Part shown: positions 29,101 to 37,095 of the stretch, piece by piece
Numbering within the stretch: the stretch's first letter is position 1
Layout of the letters: each line of letters starts with the position of its first letter
Source: Sinotaia quadrata
Taxonomy: Eukaryota; Mollusca; Gastropoda; Architaenioglossa; Viviparidae
Length of the DNA: 64,000 nucleotides
NCBI GenBank assembly: GCA_028829895.1
Contig: CM054177.1
Coordinates: forward strand, 44,721,164-44,785,163
Reading direction: 5' to 3'
Program-made: the position numbers and the translations under genes
Notes under the pieces: model-generated
Database searches by the model: none
Told to the model about the DNA's origin: nothing
What the model saw: only the letters and a program-made list of their open reading frames with translations

Positions 29101-29568
29101 GTTTACAGTCTTGGGGAGTGGGGGTGTTGGTCAGTAAAAATCAAATAATATTGACATTGTTGAATCCCCGTTTATGTATTGTGCGCTTTAGTGATTACTA
29201 TTAAACCGTTTATGTATTGTGTGCTTTAGTGATTACTATTACCTTTTCAAGCCTTTATCGATACTGTAAGCAAATAGTAAACCAACAACAAACAAAAAGT
29301 AAGGTGTCATTGCCAGTAACACTTTATTTTTAAAGATTCAACACTCAGAGAAATATTTATAATTTATATCGCACCTTTCCTTGTTAAAAAAAAATTATCT
29401 CTCATTGATTTTTTTTTTCCCCAGAAGACTGCTAAGAAAGAACGTCTAAACAAGCTGCTATTGAAATTTCTGGCCAACACACCAAACAAACAGAGACTTG
29501 ATCTTTCCTACCTACTTGATGGGGCATTGGGCAAGCGACCTCGCAAGAAAACTACTTCATTTGCCTGA
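8665..29568 (+). CDS. ASH1L, histone H3K36 methyltransferase: C-terminal 604 residues in 13 exons (partial)
   Basis: ASH1 proteins are nuclear Trithorax-group methyltransferases that put methyl groups on H3K36 and keep developmental genes active; catalysis is by the AWS-SET-postSET block, which is not in this window. What is visible is the C-terminal reader module: a linker typical of ASH1 ([19 protein letters not shown]), a bromodomain (about residues 95-212), a PHD finger (about 247-292), a BAH domain (about 310-485) and a Lys/Arg-rich tail. Exons: 8665-8872, 10404-10455, 12461-12558, 12917-13104, 14800-14971, 15713-15801, 16947-17033, 18800-19029, 22514-22598, 25583-25764, 26066-26138, 27560-27766, 29425-29568. 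All introns are GT-AG and all phases join, giving 1815 nt with the TGA. The bromodomain-PHD-BAH order is diagnostic for ASH1L. The 5' end lies left of the window. Confidence 0.95.
9166..10250 (-). mobile_element. piggyBac-type DNA transposon, decayed, with both ends and TTAA target duplication
   Basis: TTAA occurs at 9166-9169 and 10247-10250, exactly at the two ends. The left end reads CTCTTTACCAGGCAGA and the right end, reversed, CTGTTTACCGGGCGGA, so the terminal inverted repeats match at 13 of 16 positions. The right end also has two direct copies of ATGGGCGGCATTGGGCGTTC. TTAA duplication and these termini define the piggyBac superfamily. The 1077-bp length is too short for a complete element (a full transposase needs about 1.7 kb), so most of the transposase has been deleted. 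Confidence 0.88.
9420..10006 (-). pseudogene. piggyBac transposase, N-terminal fragment, broken
   Basis: Reading on the minus strand from a possible ATG at 10006 gives [15 protein letters not shown], then an acidic stretch ([12 protein letters not shown]) and the conserved start of the DDE_Tnp_1_7 domain: [39 protein letters not shown], and a degraded form of the YWSxD motif. At least three in-frame stops (about 9637, 9514, 9508) and frame changes upstream show it is dead. The catalytic region is absent. Confidence 0.85.
10404..10455 (+). CDS. ASH1L exon b: 52-nt linker exon
   Basis: Acceptor TTTTCTTCAG before TTCCAGATATG. Starts with two bases completing a Val codon and ends AG before GTATAC. 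Encodes [16 protein letters not shown]. Small but both splice sites and both phases fit neighbours exactly. Confidence 0.88.
10456..12460 (+). other. ASH1L intron, AT-rich, with a possible MITE
   Basis: AT-rich non-coding sequence. It has a 60-bp near-repeat at about 11035-11180 (GACTATTTCAATATCTGCTA twice) and a G-rich tract GTGGGGTGGGTGGGTGGGGG at 11811-11830. A possible MITE end is at about 12004. No exon seen. Confidence 0.8.
12004..12340. mobile_element. Possible Tc1/mariner-derived MITE
   Basis: AACCTCGTTATAATGCGA followed by TTGGGGTCCATAAAATC is the sort of terminal sequence seen in Tc1/mariner-type MITEs. Related, inverted-looking words (CGATAATACCCCAT) occur near 12266-12279. No clean inverted pair or TA duplication was established, so this is tentative. 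Confidence 0.3.
12461..12558 (+). CDS. ASH1L exon c: start of bromodomain (helix Z)
   Basis: Acceptor CAATTTTTAG; starts with one base completing Arg and ends with G before GTCAGA. Encodes [20 protein letters not shown] and [12 protein letters not shown], the first helix of the bromodomain. The donor GTCAGA is weak. Confidence 0.92.
12559..12916 (+). other. ASH1L intron, AT-rich
   Basis: Short intron; a few degenerate copies of GTGATAATAGTGCTTAATG at about 12805-12895. Nothing else seen. Confidence 0.8.
12917..13104 (+). CDS. ASH1L exon d: bromodomain core
   Basis: Acceptor TTATTTCTAG; begins with two bases (Asp codon) and ends in phase 0 before GTACAA. Encodes the ZA loop and helices [16 protein letters not shown], then [11 protein letters not shown] and [10 protein letters not shown]. 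This is the standard P-hydrophobic-D-Y bromodomain signature. Confidence 0.96.
13105..14799 (+). other. ASH1L intron, AT-rich, nothing recognised
   Basis: About 1.7 kb of very AT-rich DNA with poly(T) runs. An open frame at 14554-14799 runs into the next exon but is not spliced-in coding sequence and matches nothing I recognise. Confidence 0.8.
14800..14971 (+). CDS. ASH1L exon e: end of bromodomain and acidic linker
   Basis: Acceptor AATATCTTTAG; phase 0 start, ends with G before GTTAAA. Encodes [20 protein letters not shown] then [17 protein letters not shown], the last bromodomain helix of ASH1L, and a Ser/Glu-rich linker. At the place where most bromodomains have the acetyl-lysine-binding Asn (Y-N), this protein has Y-C. 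Confidence 0.95.
14972..15712 (+). other. ASH1L intron with GT-rich low complexity
   Basis: Contains a GT-rich degenerate stretch at about 15205-15350 with GTGTGATAGGTGTTTCTGT-like words repeated. No exon seen. Confidence 0.8.
15713..15801 (+). CDS. ASH1L exon f: acidic run and first half of PHD finger
   Basis: Acceptor ATGTTTCAG; starts with two bases completing Asp, ends phase 0 before GTAAGT. Encodes [20 protein letters not shown] and [10 protein letters not shown]: the first four zinc ligands (C-x-C and C-x2-C) of a C4HC3 PHD finger. Confidence 0.96.
15802..16946 (+). other. ASH1L intron with a 42-bp minisatellite
   Basis: AT-rich, with a poly(T) run near 16065 and the 42-bp array at 16385-16715. 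No coding content. Confidence 0.85.
16385..16715. repeat. Minisatellite, 42-bp unit, about eight copies
   Basis: Unit contains CCTAGGCAGATTAAATATTA then ACCACATCTTTGGATGGTAG. Because 42 is a multiple of three, one frame stays open on the minus strand and encodes a 14-residue periodic peptide; that is a by-product of the period, not a gene. Confidence 0.93.
16947..17033 (+). CDS. ASH1L exon g: second half of PHD finger
   Basis: Acceptor TTTTTTCAG; phase 0 at both ends, 87 nt. Encodes [20 protein letters not shown] and HCEPRLYDR, giving the His and last three Cys ligands. The exon contains CAGGTGAGTG at 16971-16980, a textbook 5' splice site, inside the coding sequence; the genuine donor is GTAAGT at 17034. 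Confidence 0.96.
17565..17965. repeat. Tandem repeat, about 80-bp unit, five copies
   Basis: Units share AACTACACAGAAAATACAAA, TCAGATATTGATATTTAAAA and CACGTGAATGACCATCTTGT. Copies are fairly alike, with small indels. Confidence 0.88.
18485..18735. repeat. Degenerate direct duplication, about 120-bp unit
   Basis: TTACAGAATTATAATTTGA recurs as TTACAGAAATTATAATTTGA, followed each time by ACAAAAGAAGTGTTG and TATTTTTGTTC. Two and a part copies. Confidence 0.75.
18800..19029 (+). CDS. ASH1L exon h: BAH domain start
   Basis: Acceptor GGGCCAACAG; phase 0 start, ends AA before GTAAGT. Encodes [17 protein letters not shown] and the beta-strands to [11 protein letters not shown], the conserved opening of the ASH1L BAH domain, a protein-interaction and nucleosome-associated fold. 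Confidence 0.96.
19150..19862. repeat. Minisatellite, about 40-bp unit, around 18 copies
   Basis: Unit contains AGTTTGATGTGGGCAAAATG and AGAGTGTGAGAACAGAGG. Some units are shortened versions lacking the middle. The long open frames on the minus strand here, in all three frames, are by-products of a stop-free repeat. Confidence 0.93.
19863..21391. mobile_element. Unclassified insertion bounded by inverted repeats, inside a minisatellite
   Basis: The left edge begins TGTGTTTTTCTATGCAAAA and the right edge, reversed, begins TGTGTATTCTATGCAAAA; similarity continues to GCTAAA, about 24 of 30 bases. The minisatellite stops at the left edge and resumes (GTACTTTGATGTGGGCAAAA) at the right edge, so the 1529 bp are foreign to the array. 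I found no clear target-site duplication and no recognisable transposase. Palindromic TAGGCCTACA-type words occur inside. Probably a non-autonomous DNA transposon; the family is unknown. Confidence 0.65.
21392..21930. repeat. Diverged continuation of the 40-bp minisatellite
   Basis: Variants of TAGTTTGGTGTGGGCAAAAT and GTGAGAACA continue for about 500 bp with increasing divergence (for example CAGTAGCTCAATGTTATG). Confidence 0.75.
22095..22390. repeat. Minisatellite, about 42-bp unit, seven degenerate copies
   Basis: Unit contains TGTTGGATAGTTGTGTGA and ATGTGAGAGCATTCAGTAAC. Distinct from the preceding array, though GTGAGAGCAT is shared. Confidence 0.85.
22514..22598 (+). CDS. ASH1L exon i: BAH domain, [15 protein letters not shown] motif
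   Basis: Acceptor GCACTCAG; starts with one base completing Lys, ends phase 0 before GTATAA. Encodes [20 protein letters not shown] and TRKFFPNE, one of the best conserved BAH segments of ASH1-like proteins. Confidence 0.96.
22599..25582 (+). other. ASH1L intron with a piggyBac relic
   Basis: About 3 kb, AT-rich. The only recognised content is the piggyBac relic around 23051-23912. The sequence from 23913 to 25582 shows nothing identifiable. Confidence 0.8.
23051..23612 (-). pseudogene. Second piggyBac transposase relic, N-terminal part
   Basis: From a minus-strand ATG at 23612 the frame reads [17 protein letters not shown], a stop, then an acidic stretch ([19 protein letters not shown]) typical of piggyBac N termini. 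After a frameshift near 23430 it continues as [19 protein letters not shown] and [20 protein letters not shown], the start of the DDE_Tnp_1_7 domain. TTAA at 23909-23912, preceded by CAATTGGG (CCC at the element end when reversed), is a plausible terminus; the other end is not visible. It is a different sequence from the relic at 9.2-10.2 kb. Confidence 0.78.
25583..25764 (+). CDS. ASH1L exon j: BAH domain centre
   Basis: Acceptor TTTTGTACAG; phase 0 start, ends CG before GTTAGT. Encodes [19 protein letters not shown], then TFCKGRPRG and [18 protein letters not shown], the central strands of the BAH fold, including the ICEYRVDK motif. Confidence 0.96.
25765..26065 (+). other. ASH1L intron with a short tandem repeat
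   Basis: Contains about three copies of a 45-bp unit (TATGTCAAATGACAACTCTG and TTTTCAACAAATTTTTAT) at 25895-26035. Confidence 0.8.
26066..26138 (+). CDS. ASH1L exon k: BAH domain end
   Basis: Acceptor GTTCTTTCATCAG; starts with one base completing Arg, ends phase 0 before GTAAGT. Encodes [20 protein letters not shown] and RTYL, the conserved close of the BAH region. Confidence 0.94.
26139..27559 (+). other. ASH1L intron with a transposase relic
   Basis: AT-rich; the IS630/Tc1/mariner-type relic occupies about 26815-27330 on the minus strand. Nothing else seen. Confidence 0.8.
26815..27330 (-). pseudogene. IS630/Tc1/mariner-type DDE transposase relic
   Basis: Minus-strand translation gives, in pieces, [67 protein letters not shown] and WDYL. 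These line up in order with the family pattern GPFFF..YLNMLQ..VIP.I, FQQDGAP.H, FP, SPDLTPLDFFLWGYL. Several stops and at least one frameshift interrupt it. It carries the second catalytic Asp (QQD) region. Antisense to ASH1L within an intron. Confidence 0.72.
27560..27766 (+). CDS. ASH1L exon l: basic, Ser-rich linker after BAH
   Basis: Acceptor TCTTTCTAG; phase 0 both ends, 207 nt. Encodes [17 protein letters not shown] followed by a Ser-rich and then Lys/Glu-rich segment ([19 protein letters not shown]). PHEVPEEY matches the ASH1L post-BAH segment; the rest is low complexity. The donor GTTGGT is weak. Confidence 0.9.
27767..29424 (+). other. ASH1L last intron: G-run and LINE fragment
   Basis: Contains a run of eight G, one A and nine G at 27889-27906 and a LINE 3'-end relic at about 28110-28400. 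The rest is AT-rich. Confidence 0.8.
28110..28400 (+). pseudogene. LINE (non-LTR retrotransposon) reverse transcriptase C-terminal fragment
   Basis: In different frames: [19 protein letters not shown], then [22 protein letters not shown] and [13 protein letters not shown]. This follows the widespread LINE ORF2 tail pattern (A.R.I.....DHITPLL, LHWLPV..RI.YKI.LL, LWN.LP, FKR.LKTHLF) with frameshifts between the blocks. The clade cannot be assigned. Same strand as ASH1L. Confidence 0.72.
29425..29568 (+). CDS. ASH1L exon m: last coding exon, stop at 29566-29568
   Basis: Acceptor TTTTTTCCCCAG; phase 0 start, 47 codons and TGA. Encodes [29 protein letters not shown] and a basic end [12 protein letters not shown]. 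The basic C terminus is a likely nuclear-localisation or nucleic-acid-contact segment (inference). Confidence 0.93.
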   Translation, partial: KTAKKERLNKLLLKFLANTPNKQRLDLSYLLDGALGKRPRKKTTSFA

Positions 29569-29940
29569 TAGAACACAAATCTAATTCAGACTACTGTTTC
29601 AGAGGTTACATAGTTCTTTGTACCATGAATTCAGTTTTTCATCACTATCTCCTGACAAACCCAGGGCTTTTGCTGACAAGACCATGCTTGCTTTCAACAA
29701 GGAAAATTGTTACATCTGCTTACTTGAAATGTGTGCACCGACTGTCTGTCAGAGCTATTTTCCCTTTTTGGGTGTAGTGATGTTTACAATATCAGTGCAC
29801 ATTTCTGGCTGAACTGTATATGTGCAGCTCTTGAAAGCTCAATGTGTTCTGATGCCCACACTTTAACCATACTTGCTTGCAATTCTGGATCATGCAGGAA
29901 GGAATGACTTAATGAGAAATAAACTTCCTGTGAAGTGCGT
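29569..29940 (+). terminator. ASH1L 3' UTR with a proximal poly(A) signal
   Basis: AATAAA lies at 29918-29923, 350 nt after the stop, followed by a TGTGAAGTGCGTTGTTATTGTG-like GU-rich stretch. It is the first good signal; further AATAAA copies downstream (for example about 30245) could give longer 3' ends. Confidence 0.55.
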
Positions 29941-32900
29941 TGTTATTGTGTACATACACATATTAATATTAGAAATGCAACACTTTGTATATGTGTGGAA
30001 ATCACACAGACTTTATTTGTTAGCACATTTGGTTGTTGTTTTTTTTTAGTTTGTTTTTGGTTGGTCTTTTATGTGTATACTTGCAAAATACACACATTTT
30101 TGAAACTAACGTTACCTGCAGTTACTTCAGTCTTCTGATTGCTGTAAAAGTGCAGAAATATCAGTTTGTGTGATATTTATTTTTTAGCTTAAGTTGATTA
30201 AAATATCAACTGAGCACAGTATTTATTTATCTGGCTTAAAATTAAATAAAGTAGCAATTTGAGCATATGCCGGCTAAATCCAGCTGGTACAAGATACATT
30301 GCAATGATTAAAGCAAGTATTGTTTTATCAAGCATTAGTTTGTTTATAAATTTGAATTTATTACCCCATTATGAAGCATAGTTTTATAGTAATAGAAATA
30401 TCTGAAGTTGAATATATTTTACCAAATACATTTTATATGTAAATGGTATTTCTTCAGGGTGATCATGTGCCAATGAACATTTCAGAATTAGAAAATATAT
30501 CTCAAAAGAGATAATTTTAATTAAAGGTTTTCTGTAGTAGTAAATGTAATAATGAATTAATATAATTTTTTTAAAGTAATTGTTAAGTTACTTTGAATTG
30601 TAAACAGTAATCAAATAATTAAATTAAATTTGAATATATTTGTACTTTAATCTTTTGAAATGTTTTGAACTATTTCTCTACCACTGGTACTATCATCTAA
30701 AATTAAGGATGAATAAATATGAATAGTGGCGCGCTTTGGTTGAGTTATCTCTTGAAATTTAATTTCTTTTATGTAATTTTTGTGGGCTGTGCTCACAAAA
30801 GGAATTAAATCAGTTGATTTAATGCTTTTTTTTTTTTTTAATGAGGAGAAAATTGTATAAATAAATATAAGGTAGATTTAGCACTAAATGCATAATATAT
30901 AAAGGCTTTCAAATTATTTTTTATGCAGAACAACTAAAAGACATAGAGATACAATCATATCAGTATTTTGTCCTTCACCTAGATTGTTCAGGCGTTTGAT
31001 GTCATATGTTAAAAATCATTTTAGCCGATTTCATAACCTAAAATACACACTCTTGTTTTTTTAGATCAACAGTTTTAAATATTGTCTGTTTAAAAAGTCT
31101 TTATTTTGAATTAAACTAAGCATTGATTTTATCTGATTTCTTTAGTATACACACAAACACCAAAATCTTTAAAAGCAAATTCCTAACTAAACAAAAACCA
31201 CAAATTAGAAAAGTTTGAAAGGATTACTCTTAAAATAGAATATAACTTTTGTTTGAAATTATTAAAAAAAATGTAATAATTTATGTTGTATGAGTGATTT
31301 TAAAAATTTATAAGATTTTCACCACAGACTGCTCTCAAATGCTTTGCACATCCAACATACATCCCTAGAAATAATACTTTTGTTTTATTAGTACTCAGCT
31401 GCAGCCCAAGTGAGCATCTAACATTGTTCTGGTATATTCAACCATTCTGATTTATGAAAATGATTTGTAATATATGAAATTAGTTTTCTATCCTTTTAAT
31501 TTATTTTTATTATCACGTTTTTATGCATTAGATATCATTGATGAATGAATAAAGGTTGATTTTTATATTTATCTATAATTCTAGCAGAAGTATTTTGTAC
31601 TAAATATAACTAATACACATGGCTAAATGATTGCTTGGATACCAGAGGCTGCACTGAAAGAAAATGCATTATTACTATAAGGTTACTAAAAGTGTATATT
31701 AATTATCTGTGAAAATGTGCATATGAATCCCTGCTGTTAGTAGTAATTAATATTAACTTTGTTGAGTAAATCTTAATACAAGTATATTATGTATACCTCA
31801 CGATAACATAACCAGCATGCTAAAATTAGCAGATCAAAGTTAGTCTGGCTATATTGCATTGAGTGTAAAAGATTTGCTTTTTCAGCTTTACAATCAGTAC
31901 CTTAATTTTTTTTATCATGATTGAATTTACAGATAAACATTTTAGCACAGAATTGAATTAAAAACAATGAATGAATTGATAAAAACCACCAGAAGCATGG
32001 TATTCATTGGCAGACTTGTCAAGTGCCCAGAACAGACAGCAGAGTTTGGGCCAAAATGATAACTTTTAAAAAATAATGAGGAAGAATACTCTTTAACAAA
32101 TTTCCAAAGTCACTTTTGTGTAATAATGTTGAATTTGGATTATTATGCACATGACTTTAGTCAACAGAGTTTAAGCTGAACTTATAGCAAGAATAAATTC
32201 TGGATTTGAGTTCAATTTAAAAAGAAATAATACAATAATTTCTTCTCACTAAATGTATACTGTTTGACTAGTCAGGCATTCGGATGATGAAATCACCGCT
32301 GTACAGAAAGGAAAGCACTTCATAGCAAGCAATGAAGTGAAAGCCAGTCGAGTTTTGTATGTACTGAGTCTAGCAAAGTGGAAGCGGTAGGAACTTTTTT
32401 AAAACAGTGTAAGATGGTCTGTAATTGAATAATTGACTTTAAAAAAATAATTCATTGGGAAGCCGTTACAAAGTGTGGGCACTAAATGCAATGAGCCATC
32501 AGGCTGCCACACCAATAAATAATGCATCAGTTTTAAATTAAAAATCCTATCCCTCCTCACTACCGACCTTGGAATAGCTGTTATGTCAACTGCTGAAAGA
32601 ATAGGACTAAAATTACTTGCATACTACACCATACAACTGCATTAATGTGTGTAAGAAAACCAAGTTGCAGATAAGCACATCAGCTGTGAAAATGCATTTC
32701 AGACAATATTTTTTGCATTTTCTATGCATATATTTGTAAGTGCAACCTCTGAATACAACTAAAAGTTATTAATTTTTTTTTTTTAAATCCAAAAGCAATC
32801 TGTACATAATTGACTGGAACATTATAAAATCCAAATATACATCTGCTTTTCTTTTGTCTCCCGTTCTCTTGTGTATTCCTATTCTGTTGGTTTTGGTTTG

Positions 32901-35900
32901 GAGTGTACTATTCAGAATATGTGGTAGTTAAGTCATTAAGTATGGTGTTGATAAATCATGGCAGCTGGCAGCCTTTACAAACAGAGCTCATTTTATGGTG
33001 CTTTGATTTGAGTTTTACACATGAATGTAAATAGTCATTTTTTAATTAAGCAGAGTTTTAAAAATTAAAAAAAACCCTGCCTTTGACAGTTTTGGTGTGC
33101 AACTGAAAGACCCGGCATTGTATTAATGACATTAAATCTATTGTATATAACAGAAATAACAACAAAACATAAATGTTGTAATTGTACAGAATGAATTTAG
33201 TATAAATCTGTCTACTAGTTACTAAAGATCATTGTTCTTTTCAGGAGGGTTAAGTTTTTGTTGTGTTTTCTTTTAACAATTTTTGTTTTGGATTTACTTA
33301 TCAAAACAGTTATAATAGCTGTTATTATCCTCCAACTTTATATATGACTTAAAAAGAGTTCATAAGTCTGCTCAGGAAAGATGTTTCTCTTGTGTAAAAT
33401 GTGTGTGATAATTGTAAAAACAGACAAAGAGAAGAGATTGAGTTTCTGCATTAAAAAAGTTAAGTTCCATTACATTTCACTTTTTGATTTTTCTTTTTAT
33501 AAAAATTAAACTCTTTATTACAACTTAACTACGTTGCTTTATTTGTGAGTGTGATCACCACAAGGCATTATTTGTTTCATGTGTCTATTTATTACCATTA
33601 TCATGATCAAATCTTGTAACACGAAAAAGATCAAACATATGTTGTCATGTTTTATTTTTAGAGATGATTTTACCTCCTATTTTTTTTTATGTGTGTATAT
33701 TCTGAATAATCATATATCCAAGTTATTTTCTGTAGCATTTGAATCTCACAGTTTGCTTGTACCTAGTGTTGCTAATGTAAATGAGACTATAGCGGAGATT
33801 GGAGTGTTTTATGCACAAAGAACTTAAACTTGGATTGGTTACTTTTTTGTTATTAAATATATATATATATATTTCTTGAGACTATGTAATGAACTGGTCA
33901 AGAGAAAAGATACAACTTTTGTTTTTCGCGCAAAGACAGACTTTATTTAAAATTAGAACAAACTTTTGGAAACTTCGTTACAAAGAATTTTTCTTGTGAG
34001 GTTCCCCCTCCCCCTCACAACACTTGATGGAGTAGAATAAGAAAATCAGTAAGAATCTCAAGGAATTTTTAGTTTTTAATGTTTTCGTTTACTGACCCAG
34101 TGATGAAGTGCAAAATATTTCATTGCTAGTAAAAAGATGATTGCCATTGATTATATTTTTTATTTAATTAATTTCATGAAGATTTTTTTTCTTGCAAAAA
34201 TTGGAAATAGCTAGATTTTTGTTTCCTGATTGTACAGCTACACATTATTTAATGTGCCATAGGTTGAGCATTGGTGTAAGTTTGAATACATCTTCGTTGT
34301 CAGTTTATTCCAATTAATAAATTTTATTTTATTTCCAAAATTATCTAATGTGATATATTTACTGGACTAGAAATAGCATTGATTCATTTGTCTTGAAATA
34401 AAATCCTTGTTTGTAACGGAATGTTACATCAGAACTCAAAACAAATGATGTTGAGAAGATACTCGGAGTGCAGAAGTCTCAGTTGAAAGCATTTCTCATA
34501 ATGGATTTTTGTTCCTATGAACTTTTAATTCCTTTTTGATTTGATTTGAAAGCAATTAGGATTGAGTAAAGAGAATAATTATGCAAAAAGGAGATTTACT
34601 TAAGTCACACTACAATCAATGTACATTTTGCATAGATACCTTAATTTGATGGCAGCTTCATTTTTTCATTTTTTTTTTTTTTGTATAAACCCTCAAACAA
34701 CAAAAGTACAACTAAAAGATGTCTTGTTTTAGGTGTATATGCTATAACTTGTTAGCACATACCTGCATTTGCCATTTATATATATATATATATATTTATG
34801 TATGTATGTATGTAATGTAAGCATTGCTTTAAATATTCTTGCATTTATTTATAAGTTTAATTTACATAATATTTTGGACAATCTTCATTTTATTGTTTTT
34901 GTCTTGATTGAGGCTTATGTGAAAGTATTGTAGTTGTGTCCTATCACTAAGCAGATTTGTTGTGTGACATTTTGTTTGTATCATGTATGACCATGTTTGG
35001 TCTCTTAAGCACACAAACCACAATATTTGACTATTTTAAACTGGTGCTTTGACCTTTAGAACATGATGTTCTAAGTTGTGTTTTAGCTTATTTTAGCATC
35101 ATTTTGCCATAAATTACAGACATTATTTTGCATTTTCTTTGTAGCCAGCTATATTGTAAGCTTGTTTAGTAACTTTGTTTTGGTGATGGTGATTTTATTT
35201 CTTTTTACTTCCTGTGAATGTAAACCACATTCATGAACATGAAACCACATGAAACTAGTGTTCATAACAGCTCTCTTAGCTTTGTCATTATCACTAATTA
35301 TAAGATAATTCTGCGTTGTGTTTTTATTTCTTCTATTTATGTATGCTATCGAGTCCACTCATATATTTTTTTTTAACAATTATTTTTAAAAAATTATATT
35401 TAAATAATACATTATACTATACCGTAATTTTGAAAGTCTGTGTGAAAAATTCAAAGGAAATTCTTTTCCAGTAGTTTTCTTTATATATTTTGGGCTTTTA
35501 TAATATCAGATATTTTTTTAATCAGAAATAGTCCTTCAAATTCACACACACATGGACACAGATACAACACACAGACACAAAGCATAACCAAAAACAACTC
35601 AGAAGAAATGCACCTTAATACTTGTGTTAAATACTTTTTAAAAAAAATTATATGTATAGTTTAAGATTGTTGCTATTGTTAATATTTAACTGGCTTTATT
35701 TCAATGCCTTGTGAACAAATGCAATATTGTTATTAGTTTTATATTAGTTCATTGTAGACTTTTTACAGGAAAAAATGCTTCCCCCATAAAATTCTAAGCC
35801 AAGTATATAAAACTCTCATATTTTTATCTTTATCACATTAGGGTGGGGGTGGGGGGGTTATTTTTTTAAATAAATAAATATAGCTGAAATTACAACAGTT

Positions 35901-36950
35901 TTTTTGGTAACACATCCACAAGAATATTTCAGTTTTTTTATTTTAAATATGTGTGGTTGGGTAGCACAACAAACTTTGGCCACTCATTTCAGTACACAGT
36001 TGTTTTGGAATGGTAGTGCAGATCTAAACCTCTTGATCCAGTGCATATTTGTGTTGGAATGGTGAATAGAGTACAACTTAGAAGTGGAAGTTACTGGTGA
36101 ATTAGTTGGTCCCACTTGAAAATAAATTTTTATTGATGAACAGAATCTGTTGCTGTTCAGATGGTCCAAGTTGTACATTTTCTTCTGAATGCAACTTATA
36201 AAAGATGATTTTTACTAATTTGAAAAGAAGAAAAATACTGGACAAAAACAATGAATGTGATATACATGGCATTTGAACTTTGAAATAATTTGAAGAATGT
36301 GTGTAGATGTCTGTATGTGTGTGCATGGGGGAAAAAATGTACTATACACTTCTGTAAAAATGGGGTGACTGTTTCAGGCTATTTTCTCAGAAGTTGAGGG
36401 AAAGTATGGAAGGAGCACGTGGTTTCTCTATGCAACAAATAATCTGTGTTCTCAAATCTTTTCATGGTACTTGCACGGGAGTAGTTTATCCTTAAATGTT
36501 ACAGTAAGGTGTGTACAGGCTAAGCCATATCCACCTGTTGTGTGTGCAGTATCCATTACAAATTTGTCATTGTGTACACAGTCAACTAACCATTACAAAT
36601 GTGTCTAGTGTGTATTTTTTGTGCTTATATGACTGTACATATTTTTTTTCTCCAAGATTGGATTTATTAGCGATGATGTCCTTTTAATCTTTAAGCTATT
36701 TATATATGGTAAATAATTTGTTTGATGGAGTATTAAATACTCGTGCGTGAATTTGTGTGTAAACTGTTTCCGTGACAGTATTCTACTCTAAAGCTCAGAT
36801 TTTGAAGTAGGTATGTTGTGAACCAAATCCCAAAATATAAATCAGTTCATTGTTATATTCACATGGTGAATCTTAGAGAAAGTTTAACCCAGACCACATC
36901 ATTACACAATAGTACTGTCTGTACATCTTTACATTCACAAATATAGCTAT
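29941..36950. other. Intergenic or extended 3' UTR of ASH1L, no gene recognised
   Basis: About 7 kb of AT-rich DNA with poly(T) tracts, (TA)n near 33857 and 34778, and many AATAAA words. No open frame with a recognisable product. A long ASH1L 3' UTR could extend into it; that cannot be told from sequence alone. Confidence 0.7.
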
Positions 36951-36956
36951 GGAGTG

Positions 36957-37095
36957 TGACGTGGCTACAGCTATAAGTAGTGTGACAGCTTCATCTATAT
37001 AGTGTAGTGTGACACAGCTTCATCTGTATAGTGTAGTATGACACAGCTTCATCTAAAAAGTGTAGTGTGACACAGCTTCATCTATATAGTGTAGT
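36957..37095. repeat. Minisatellite, about 29-bp unit, five copies
   Basis: Unit reads roughly TGTGACACAGCTTCATCTAT followed by ATAGTGTAG. Intergenic. Confidence 0.85.

Noticed and set aside
32283..32399. 38-codon open stretch (SDDEITAVQKGKHFIASN...) after the ASH1L stop
   Set aside because: No fitting splice sites and no recognisable family; length is within chance for this much sequence.
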